NCBI RefSeq assembly: GCF_000377505.1 | Contig: NZ_KB898186.1 | Coordinates: 434,001 to 498,000, forward strand | Direction of reading: 5' to 3' | DNA: 64,000 bases | Source: Paenibacillus massiliensis 2301065 = DSM 16942 | GTDB taxonomy: Bacteria > Bacillota > Bacilli > Paenibacillales > Paenibacillaceae | Shown here: positions 57,473 through 64,000 of the stretch, piece by piece | Layout of the letters: every line of letters begins with the position of its first letter | Position numbering within the stretch: the first letter of the stretch is position 1 | Translations under genes and position numbers: made by a program | The notes under the pieces: model-generated | The model's input: only the letters and a program-made list of their open reading frames with translations | Database searches by the model: none | What the model was told of the DNA's origin: nothing

Positions 57473-58766
57473 CCCTTTTGCCGCTGTTGCCATTACGAAG
57501 CACGGTGTGGAGATGATGCGCGATCTGGGTGCGCGTTTTCCAGGGACAGATGTATACTATATGGCCAAATTCGCACGCGGAGATGAGGAAGAGCTCGGCA
57601 TTCAGATGTTCGAGGGTTCTGTCCGCCTCATTCTGGGTGATTTGTTCAAGCGGTACAACGGCATCATTCTGTGTATCTCGCTTGGCGCAGTCGTACGGAT
57701 GATTGCTCCGCTGCTGGTTGATAAAAAGGTCGATCCTGGCGTCATCGTGATTGATGATCGCGGTGAGCATGTGATCAGCGTGCTCTCTGGCCATCTGGGC
57801 GGTGCCAATGAGCTGACCCGTCAGGTGGCTGGTGTGCTCGGTGCTCGTCCGGTCATTACGACGGCTTCGGATGTGCAGGGGACCATTCCGGTCGATCTCT
57901 TCGGGAGGGAGCTGGGCTGGACGATTGATAGCTTCGATCAAGCCACGCCAGTAAGTGCCGCCGTCGTGAATGAGGAGCCTGTAGCATTAATCCAGGAGAC
58001 AGGGGAGAAGAATTGGTGGCGATATGATAAGCCAATACCTTCACATATCCAGATCTACAGCAGCACAGCCGAGGCGTCTTCGGCCTCCTTCTCAGCAGCA
58101 TTGGTCATTACAGATCGACTGTTGGATGAGACGGAGCAAGCGCGTTACATGAGTAATGGAGTGCTGTATCGTCCCAAGAGCCTTGTCGTCGGCATCGGCT
58201 GTAACCGGGGAACACCAATGGAGGAGCTGGAAGAGGCGCTGCTCGAGACACTGCAAGAGCTTAAGCTATCCATGAATAGTGTCCGCAATCTGGCAACCAT
58301 TGATCTCAAGAAGGATGAGGAGGGGCTTCTAGCTCTATGCGCCAAGTACGGCTGGGAGCTGACAGTCTACACGCCTGCCGAGCTGAATACAGTGACATTG
58401 CCCCATCCTTCGGAGACAGTCTATAAGTATACCGGAGCCTATGGCGTCTGCGAGCCGGCCTGTCTACTGTCCTCCGGGGCAGATGGCTGGCTGCTGGAGA
58501 AGAAGAAGAGCGGGAATCTGACACTGTCAATTGCGCGCATTCCTTTTCCGGACGAGCCGAATAGTGTGAGCGCGAATGATGTTAATGGCGGGAATAGTGC
58601 GAATGATGGGAACAGTCTCAACGGTAGGAACAGTCTCAACAATAGGAACAGTACAAATGGCCAAAGCGACGTAACCCAAGCGACCAACGTGATTAACACA
58701 ACCAACGCGATTGACGCCACCAGCGCAATGAAGACAGATGACAAGCAGTTGGAGGAACGCACATGA
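57465..58766 (+). CDS. cbiG: Cobalt-precorrin-5A hydrolase CbiG
   Basis: A 433-residue CbiG which opens the lactone releasing acetaldehyde. N-terminal domain (AVAITKHGVEMMRDLGARFPG, VISVLSGHLGGANELTRQVAGVLGARPVITTASD) and C-terminal domain (VVGIGCNRGTPMEELEEAL). The last ~65 residues are an Asn/Ser-rich repeat tail (NGGNSANDGNSLNGRNSLN...) built on tandem DNA repeats. GTG start. Overlaps cbiA by 4 nt. Confidence 0.92.
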   Translation: MSNPFAAVAITKHGVEMMRDLGARFPGTDVYYMAKFARGDEEELGIQMFEGSVRLILGDLFKRYNGIILCISLGAVVRMIAPLLVDKKVDPGVIVIDDRGEHVISVLSGHLGGANELTRQVAGVLGARPVITTASDVQGTIPVDLFGRELGWTIDSFDQATPVSAAVVNEEPVALIQETGEKNWWRYDKPIPSHIQIYSSTAEASSASFSAALVITDRLLDETEQARYMSNGVLYRPKSLVVGIGCNRGTPMEELEEALLETLQELKLSMNSVRNLATIDLKKDEEGLLALCAKYGWELTVYTPAELNTVTLPHPSETVYKYTGAYGVCEPACLLSSGADGWLLEKKKSGNLTLSIARIPFPDEPNSVSANDVNGGNSANDGNSLNGRNSLNNRNSTNGQSDVTQATNVINTTNAIDATSAMKTDDKQLEERT

Positions 58767-60343
58767 TGCATGCACCAGGCAGGCTGAAGCGGCCACGACT
58801 GGTCATTGCGGGAACTGGCAGCGGAGCAGGGAAGACGACGATTACGCTGGGCTTGATGCGGGCATTTGCAGACCGTGGCTTGCAGGTACAGGGCTTCAAG
58901 TGCGGACCCGACTACATCGACCCTACCTATCATACGGCTGTTACAGGCAGGCCCTCCCGCAATCTGGACAGCTGGATGACCTCTTCGGAAGATGTTCACA
59001 ATACCTTCTGTCGCGTATCCGAAGGATCAGATCTGTCCATCATTGAAGGTGTCATGGGGCTCTACGACGGCAAAGACCCGAGCTCCAACACAGGCTCTAC
59101 GGCGGAAATCGCCATGCTGACGGACACGCCTGTCCTGCTGGTCGTGGATGTACGTAGTATGGCACGCAGCGCAGCAGCTATCGTACTGGGCTTCCAGCAG
59201 CTGGAGCCGGGGCTTCGGATTGCAGGTGTCATCGTCAATCGCTGTGGCAGCGCCGGGCACTATAAGATGGTGAAGACGGCGATCGAGCAAATGTGTGGTA
59301 TACCTGTGCTGGGCTGGCTCCCGCGTGATGAACAGCTTCATGTACCCGAGCGGCATCTGGGGCTGGTGCCAGCTGTAGAACGTGGGGAGCTGGAGCCACT
59401 GTTCCAGCAGATGGCAGCCAGAGTCGCAGAAGGCGCGGATCTGGACAAAATATTCGAGCTGGCCTGCGCGGCTTCTCCGCTGGAGCCTCAACAGCAGCAG
59501 CTGTCCCATGCTGACGGCATGTCTGTTGAGGATGTCCCGAGCTGGAGCGCACAGGAAGACCAGCAGGGCTTGGTAGAGCATACGCCAAATCACATACCAG
59601 GCACAGGGCAGAAGGTCAGCACGGATTCGTCCATAAATAGGGGCAGTCCCCTTCAACAGAACCTGGGAGCAGAGAGTACAGTTCTCGCTTCGGGCTCTGA
59701 GCGGCCTGTCATTGCGGTGGCTCGCGATGCGGCATTCAACTTCTACTATGAGGACAATCTGGAGCTGCTGCAGGCGGCTGGAGCAGTCATCGCTTACTTC
59801 AGTCCGCTCGCAGGAGAAAGTATTCCAGAAGCGGCAAGCGGCCTATATCTCGGCGGTGGCTTCCCAGAGGAATTCGCAGCGGCTATTGCCGCCAATAAGA
59901 CCTTCCTGGAGGATCTGCGCCGTGCGGCTGAGCAGGATATGCCGATATTTGCAGAGTGCGGGGGCTACATGGTACTGGCTCGGACTCTGACGGACCGCAG
60001 TGGTCATCAGCATACTATGGCGGGGCTGATTCCAGCCGATGTGCGCATGCAGGAACGACGGGCAGCACTGGGCTACCGTGAAGCAAAGGCACTCCAGGAT
60101 TGCTTGCTGCTCAAGGCTGGAGAGATGCTAAGGGGGCATGAGTTCCACTACTCGGTCATGAGCTTCGAGGAGGAGACGTACTCTTTTGCCTATGAGACCA
60201 AGGGACTGCGCGGCAGCACCAGGGAAGGCTATGCCTCGGGCCGACTGATGGCTGGCTACACGCATATTCACTTGGCCTCCCATCCTCCTGCAGCAGGGCG
60301 GTGGGTTGAAGCATGTGCGGCCTTTGCAGCGGCTAATCAGTAG
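58763..60343 (+). CDS. cbiA: Cobyrinate a,c-diamide synthase
   Basis: A 526-residue glutamine-dependent amidase. P-loop AGTGSGAGKTTITLGLM, CGPDYIDPTYH, and a C-terminal class I glutaminase-like domain with FAECGGYMVL (nucleophile Cys) and YTHIHL. A ~75-residue Gln/Ser-rich linker separates the domains, longer than usual. ATGA overlap with cbiG. Last cobalamin gene in the window. Confidence 0.94.
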   Translation: MMHAPGRLKRPRLVIAGTGSGAGKTTITLGLMRAFADRGLQVQGFKCGPDYIDPTYHTAVTGRPSRNLDSWMTSSEDVHNTFCRVSEGSDLSIIEGVMGLYDGKDPSSNTGSTAEIAMLTDTPVLLVVDVRSMARSAAAIVLGFQQLEPGLRIAGVIVNRCGSAGHYKMVKTAIEQMCGIPVLGWLPRDEQLHVPERHLGLVPAVERGELEPLFQQMAARVAEGADLDKIFELACAASPLEPQQQQLSHADGMSVEDVPSWSAQEDQQGLVEHTPNHIPGTGQKVSTDSSINRGSPLQQNLGAESTVLASGSERPVIAVARDAAFNFYYEDNLELLQAAGAVIAYFSPLAGESIPEAASGLYLGGGFPEEFAAAIAANKTFLEDLRRAAEQDMPIFAECGGYMVLARTLTDRSGHQHTMAGLIPADVRMQERRAALGYREAKALQDCLLLKAGEMLRGHEFHYSVMSFEEETYSFAYETKGLRGSTREGYASGRLMAGYTHIHLASHPPAAGRWVEACAAFAAANQ

Positions 60344-60524
60344 ATGCTACAGCCTTACCCTCTAACAGGACTCTTCACTTGTAGTGGCCCTACACTCATA
60401 TTCGATTAGATTAAGGTGCGCGACTTTCGGTGAAGGCACCATCTCGGTGAAGGCACCAACCTATGGGGCGTGCTGATACGAGATCAAGACGTCGTGGGCG
60501 CGGTCATTACACCCTCGTGCCCCA
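60344..60524 (+). other. Post-operon region with a tandem CGGTGAAGGCACCA repeat
   Basis: The 14-nt word occurs twice (about 60429 and 60447) in direct orientation. Otherwise no gene recognised. Confidence 0.4.
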
Positions 60525-60571
60525 AAAATAGTAGCGGAGGCCTGTCCATAAGGGATCAGCCTCCGCTATTT
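60525..60571. terminator. Terminator after the cobalamin operon
   Basis: TAGTAGCGGAGGC and GCCTCCGCTA form the stem, with TTTGTG following on the plus strand and TTTTTGGGG on the minus strand. Confidence 0.75.
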
Positions 60572-60621
60572 GTGTTCCTGTATTGTATTTTCATTCAAAC
60601 GGCCATTACAGCAGGATTCAA

Positions 60622-61071
60622 TTACATGAGTTTTTTTAGCTGCGAAACTCTTCCTTGACTAATGCCGAGCATGGAGGCCAGTTGCTTTTGCGATGAATGA
60701 GGGTGTTCTTGCATAAGCTGCTTCATCTTAGCGAGGATGTCGTCTGTACGCCGGTAGGATTTCTTGACCGGTGCAGCAGTTGGAGAGGGGACAGCGACGG
60801 GACCAGGAATGGGTACGGGCTGATGCTTAGCTACCTTGAGCTCTGCAGCACAGTCGTTGCAGATAAATTGGTCCTTGTAATAGGTGTTGGTGTCCAATGA
60901 TCCGCAAAAGGTGCAGTTCGTGGACTTGTACTTACGCAGCATTAGTGTCTTGTCTTCAATGAAGAATTCCAGCGGGTCACCAATCTCGATCTCCATCGTC
61001 ATACGCATTTCTTTGGGAAGTACAATTCGCCCCAGGCTATCCAAGGGCCGGGTCATTCCAGTCCTCTTCAT
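60622..61071 (-). CDS. AbrB-domain protein with zinc ribbon and HTH
   Basis: A 149-residue regulator. Residues ~1-45 (TRPLDSLGRIVLPKEMRMTMEIEIGDPLEFFIEDKTLMLRKY) are an AbrB/SpoVT swapped-hairpin DNA-binding domain; then four Cys (CTFCGS ... CNDC) form a zinc ribbon; a Pro-rich linker (~80-105); and a C-terminal HTH (SSQKQLASMLGISQGRVSQLKKL). This three-part order is unusual for AbrB proteins, which normally stop after the first domain. ATG 61071 with GGAGGT. Likely a transition-state-type regulator. Confidence 0.8.
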   Translation of the reverse strand: MKRTGMTRPLDSLGRIVLPKEMRMTMEIEIGDPLEFFIEDKTLMLRKYKSTNCTFCGSLDTNTYYKDQFICNDCAAELKVAKHQPVPIPGPVAVPSPTAAPVKKSYRRTDDILAKMKQLMQEHPHSSQKQLASMLGISQGRVSQLKKLM

Positions 61072-61547
61072 GTGGTAACCTCCAATTTTAATTTCAGTAT
61101 TTTGCATAGATCAGGCAAGCAACAACATACACAGAATTTAACCAGAATTGACGACATACAGCCTACTCATTCCATCGTGGAATAGCTCCTAAAACGATTT
61201 ATGCAAAATACATATTGCCTGATGCTCTAAGAGTATAACACAGTAAAACGCTTTATTTGGTTTTGAATTTCAATATTGCACGTGTAATTATTATATAAAA
61301 TATGAATATAAATGTCAGTATGTCCTTTATTAATCTTTTTTTAAATTTTATAAACAGATCATTTCATAATAAAGCAACTTTTTCATGCTATATGATAAGC
61401 ATATTTCTTTTTTGGGTATCATTTTGGTATGAGGCTGCTGTATTCCTTTCCATTCGCTTCATTATGAAATGGTTAACAACAATTGTGTAATGTGGCTGAA
61501 TATTAAACTTATTTAATCCTATCTTCCAAAAAAGGAGTTCTCAATTC
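61072..61547. other. AT-rich intergenic region
   Basis: Contains inverted words GTATTTTGCATA (near 61090) and TATGCAAAATAC (near 61200) flanked by TCAGGCAA/TTGCCTGA, a possible dyad for the AbrB-type protein. An open frame of 62 codons at 61302 is AT-rich and hydrophobic without a ribosome binding site and is rejected. Confidence 0.4.
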
Positions 61548-61655
61548 GTGTGTGGAACTGTACTGTGTAGTGACCCGAAGGAATTCAAGATCAGGATGCA
61601 ACTTAAGCAGAGTCTAACCGAAAAGATAAGCTTGCATGAAGGGAGACACTCATGA
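61548..61655 (+). CDS. Possible 35-residue small ORF upstream of the ThuA gene
   Basis: GTG-TGT-GGA... runs to a TGA that overlaps the ATG of the next gene (ATGA). AAAAAAGGAG lies 10 nt before the GTG. Product is a basic short peptide without known features. The RBS and coupling support it only weakly. Confidence 0.35.
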   Translation: MCGTVLCSDPKEFKIRMQLKQSLTEKISLHEGRHS

Positions 61656-62290
61656 GCAAACGTAAGGCACTTCTAATAGGTGATTATACATATCCCGAAT
61701 TTCATCCGTTGCAGGGGATTGATGAGGAGCTTAGCTCTATTTTACAGTCGTTGCTGACTGTACAATGCAGTGAGAATCGTAAAATGCTGTTGAAGGAGAA
61801 TATAGCGGCCTTCGATCTGTGTATTGCTTATACGGATAATCGAAAAGATGCCCTGTCACCCCAACAGACCTCCGGTCTGGCTTCCTATGTGAGTGGTGGC
61901 GGTGGATTGCTTGTTATTCATAATGGCATTACCCTGGGGCAAAATTATGAGATTGCCCAACTGATCGGGGCTCGCTTCAAGCGTCACCCTGCTTATGCGA
62001 AGCTGGACTTCAAGGTAGCTTCACCTGAGCATCCGATTATGGAGGGGATTGCGGACTTTGAGATGGAAGAGGAGCCGTATCGCTTCGAATTCGACCCCTT
62101 TACCCCCAAGACAGTCCTGCTGGAATACGTGCATGAAGGAGAGTCATGGCCTGCGGCATGGGCACAATCCTACGGGCTTGGTCGGGTGGTGTATATGATG
62201 CCTGGGCATCATCAGCCATCCTTCCAGCATGAACCCTATCGCCAATTGCTGCTGCAGGCTGCCAAGTGGGCAGGTCGTCTGCCAGGATAA
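61652..62290 (+). CDS. ThuA-like glutamine-amidotransferase-fold protein
   Basis: A 212-residue protein: KALLIGDYTYPEFHPLQGIDEELSSIL, DLCIAYTDNRKDALSPQQTSGLASYVSGGGGLLVIHNGITLGQNY and GRVVYMMPGHHQPSFQHEPYRQLLLQAAKW match the ThuA (trehalose utilisation) fold. Members occur in sugar operons but this one has no such neighbours. GGGAG 8 nt before the ATG. Confidence 0.8.
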   Translation: MSKRKALLIGDYTYPEFHPLQGIDEELSSILQSLLTVQCSENRKMLLKENIAAFDLCIAYTDNRKDALSPQQTSGLASYVSGGGGLLVIHNGITLGQNYEIAQLIGARFKRHPAYAKLDFKVASPEHPIMEGIADFEMEEEPYRFEFDPFTPKTVLLEYVHEGESWPAAWAQSYGLGRVVYMMPGHHQPSFQHEPYRQLLLQAAKWAGRLPG

Positions 62291-62406
62291 CGAAGCCTGG
62301 TTCGGCCCTATTGCCGTTTTTGGATTTGGAGTAATTCACGGTATAATATTCCCATCCGGATGAAGCATGTATGGCTGCCGGTCTAACAGCACAGGGAGGA
62401 ATAATC

Positions 62407-62784
62407 ATGAGCGACTTGTTGAAGAGAGCAATTTCGTTGGGTTGGGGCCTCACAGTGGTTAGCAAGGAGAAGGTAGAACGTATTGTGGATGATCTGGTCA
62501 AGCGTGGGGAATTGGCTCCGACGGAATCCAAGGCCTTGATTGAGAGGCTAATGAGCCGTGGAGAAGAGGACCTGGGCCATGTCAAGACACTGGTTCGAGA
62601 GCAGATTGCCCGTGGGCTGGAGGAGCTGGATGTCCCGTCTCAGAAGGATATTCGTGCTCTGGAACAGCGTATAGCAGTGCTGGAGAGTCAGATTGCTGAG
62701 CTGAAGCAGGGGAAGTCGCTGACTACTGCGGAAGCAGCTGTGGCACCAGAGGTACCGGTGGCGGAAGAGAAACGGTCGGAGTAA
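62407..62784 (+). CDS. Phasin-family-like coiled-coil protein
   Basis: A 125-residue helical protein, PhaF/PHA-granule-like: SDLLKRAISLGWGLTVVSKEKVERIVDDLVKRGELAPTESKALIERLMSRGEEDLGHVKTLVREQIARGLEELDVPSQKDIRALEQRIAVLESQIAELKQ, then an Ala/Glu tail. The last 30 ordered residues are a coiled coil. GGGAGG before ATG 62407. The next gene starts 1 nt after its stop, so the pair is coupled. UbiB/AarF kinases often follow this family. Confidence 0.8.
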   Translation: MSDLLKRAISLGWGLTVVSKEKVERIVDDLVKRGELAPTESKALIERLMSRGEEDLGHVKTLVREQIARGLEELDVPSQKDIRALEQRIAVLESQIAELKQGKSLTTAEAAVAPEVPVAEEKRSE

Positions 62785-62785
62785 C

Positions 62786-64000
62786 ATGGCTGTTCGCGTA
62801 AGGCATGCTGGTCGTTATCGTGAGATCGCCATGGCGCTGGTGCGTCATGGCTTTGGTTATATGGTTGAGGAATTAGGACTGGTGCACATTCTGACATTGC
62901 CGCGCAAATGGTTGACTCGGGAAGAACCTACGACGAAGACGCTAGGTGAGCGGATTCGGCTACTGCTGGAGGACCTGGGCCCGGCATTCATCAAGTTGGG
63001 GCAGCTGGCGAGTACTCGCGCTGATCTTATTCCGGCTTCCATCGTTCAGGAATTGACCAAGCTACAGGATCAGGTGCCTCCGTTCTCTCACGAGACAGCG
63101 AAGGGAATTCTGGAGCAGGAGCTGAATATGCCACTGCATGACATGGTGTCCTGGTTCGAGGATACACCACTGGCAGCTGCTTCTATTGGGCAGGTTCATT
63201 TGGCGAGGCTCCACAGTGGTGAAGAGGTAGCTATTAAAATTCAGCGTCCAGGTGTGGATCGAATCATCCGCCGAGATCTGGATATCCTGCGAGATTTCGT
63301 GGGACTGGCTGCCAAGCGCTGGGTATGGGTCGAGCAGTACCAGCTACCACAGATGGTGGAGGAGCTGGGCAAATCGCTCATTCATGAGCTGGATTATAGT
63401 CATGAAGCGCGAAATAATGAGAAGATTGCGATGCATTTTCCAGAGGACCCGGATGTCCATATTCCCAAAGTATTCTGGGAGTTCACAGCCTCGCGCATCC
63501 TCACCATGGAATATGTGGAGGGGATTAAGCTCAGCGATCGTGAAGAGCTGATTCGTCAGGGCTATGATCTTCCCGAGATCGCGCGTAAGCTGGTCAACAG
63601 CATGTTCCAGCAGATCTTCATGGATGGCATCTTCCATGCCGATCCTCATCCAGGAAATCTGATGGTCATGGAATCGGGGAAGCTGGCCTATATGGATTTT
63701 GGCATGGTAGGTCGGCTTAGTGAGGAAATGAAGAGTCAGCTCGCTGCCTTGATTATCGCCTTGATGCGCAAAAATACGGATGCCATGATTCGGGCAATCG
63801 AGAAGCTTGGTCTGATTGATGAGGATGCAGACATCCGAGGGCTGCGCCGGGATCTCAATCTGCTGCGGGAGGAATATGGTGATGTCCCGTTCGCCCAGAT
63901 TCGGCTTGGACAGGCGGTGGATGATCTGTTCAGCGCTGCACGCAGGCACCGGATCGGTATTCCCTCCGATGTGCTAATGCTTGGCAAGGCGTTGCTGACG
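62786..64000 (+). CDS. ABC1/AarF/UbiB-family kinase-like protein (partial)
   Basis: At least 405 residues; the frame is open at the right edge, so the C-terminus is missing. Family motifs: LGPAFIKLGQLASTRADLIP (KxGQ), AAASIGQVHLARLHSGEEVAIKIQRPG (Ala-rich loop and catalytic Lys), FHADPHPGNLMVM (HxDPHPGN), and YMDFGMVG (DFG). UbiB/AarF are atypical kinases/ATPases supporting quinone and membrane lipid biology. ATG 62786 is preceded by GGAG and follows the phasin stop by 1 nt. Confidence 0.92.
   Translation, partial: MAVRVRHAGRYREIAMALVRHGFGYMVEELGLVHILTLPRKWLTREEPTTKTLGERIRLLLEDLGPAFIKLGQLASTRADLIPASIVQELTKLQDQVPPFSHETAKGILEQELNMPLHDMVSWFEDTPLAAASIGQVHLARLHSGEEVAIKIQRPGVDRIIRRDLDILRDFVGLAAKRWVWVEQYQLPQMVEELGKSLIHELDYSHEARNNEKIAMHFPEDPDVHIPKVFWEFTASRILTMEYVEGIKLSDREELIRQGYDLPEIARKLVNSMFQQIFMDGIFHADPHPGNLMVMESGKLAYMDFGMVGRLSEEMKSQLAALIIALMRKNTDAMIRAIEKLGLIDEDADIRGLRRDLNLLREEYGDVPFAQIRLGQAVDDLFSAARRHRIGIPSDVLMLGKALLT

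Noticed and set aside
61302..61490. 62-codon AT-rich hydrophobic frame
   Set aside because: No ribosome binding site and amino-acid composition expected from AT-rich DNA by chance.

Overview
The window reads as chromosome of a spore-forming Bacillota, most likely Paenibacillus or a close relative. This is inferred from AGGAGG-type ribosome binding sites, SigA-like (TTGACA/TATAAT) and one SigD-like promoter, a Spo0E-type protein, an AbrB-type protein, a solitary bacterial nitric oxide synthase oxygenase, a CbiH60-type cobalamin gene, and mostly moderate GC interrupted by clearly AT-rich patches. No rRNA, tRNA, CRISPR array, IS element or prophage was recognised.

Layout. 1-6.1 kb: metabolic and regulatory singletons (end of an isochorismatase-like hydrolase, DUF7660, EcsC-like protein, lipid kinase, nucleoside hydrolase, a frameshifted methyltransferase, a Crp/Fnr-type regulator, a DNA-alkylation-repeat protein). 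6.1-8.3 kb: promoter, lysine riboswitch, terminator and a LysP-like permease. 8.5-15.6 kb: a DUF2294 gene, then a six-gene operon with PotD-like binding protein, nucleoside hydrolase, two permeases, ATPase and adenine deaminase, which looks like a purine nucleoside uptake and salvage unit. 15.9-20.2 kb: a GH94 phosphorylase (minus) and a NOS oxygenase (plus). 20.3-21.4 kb: AT-rich secreted-protein plus small membrane-protein pair. 21.6-25.4 kb: SDR, HmoA/IsdG-like monooxygenase, VOC protein, and a PadR/HAAS/DUF4097 operon. 25.6-29 kb: nrdDG with NrdR-like and Fnr-like sites, and a divergent Rrf2 regulator. 29.2-32.4 kb: Fur/PerR-type and OmpR-type regulators, then a BlaI/M56/DoxX unit with two matching operators. 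32.7-36.7 kb: chemoreceptor with SigD-like promoter, Spo0E-like gene, DKNYY-repeat protein. 36.9-42.1 kb: AT-rich accessory island with a second copy of the secreted/small-membrane module and an XRE-TPR regulator.

42.4-60.3 kb is dominated by cobalamin biosynthesis. After hemD, a LOG-family gene and two small genes comes a cobalamin riboswitch with terminator, then cbiM-N-Q-O (cobalt uptake) and cbiH60-X-J-C-D-ET-L-F-G-A. Together these cover the early-cobalt (anaerobic) route from sirohydrochlorin to cob(II)yrinic acid a,c-diamide. 60.6-64 kb: an AbrB/zinc-ribbon/HTH regulator, a ThuA-like protein, a phasin-like protein and the start of an AarF/UbiB kinase-like gene that runs off the window.

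The most novel-looking content is the pair of homologous secreted proteins, each followed by small three-helix membrane proteins (20.3-21.3 kb and 39.2-40.5 kb), in AT-rich DNA next to an XRE-TPR regulator. The organisation resembles toxin or bacteriocin plus immunity loci, but no family is recognised and the function is inferred only from architecture.
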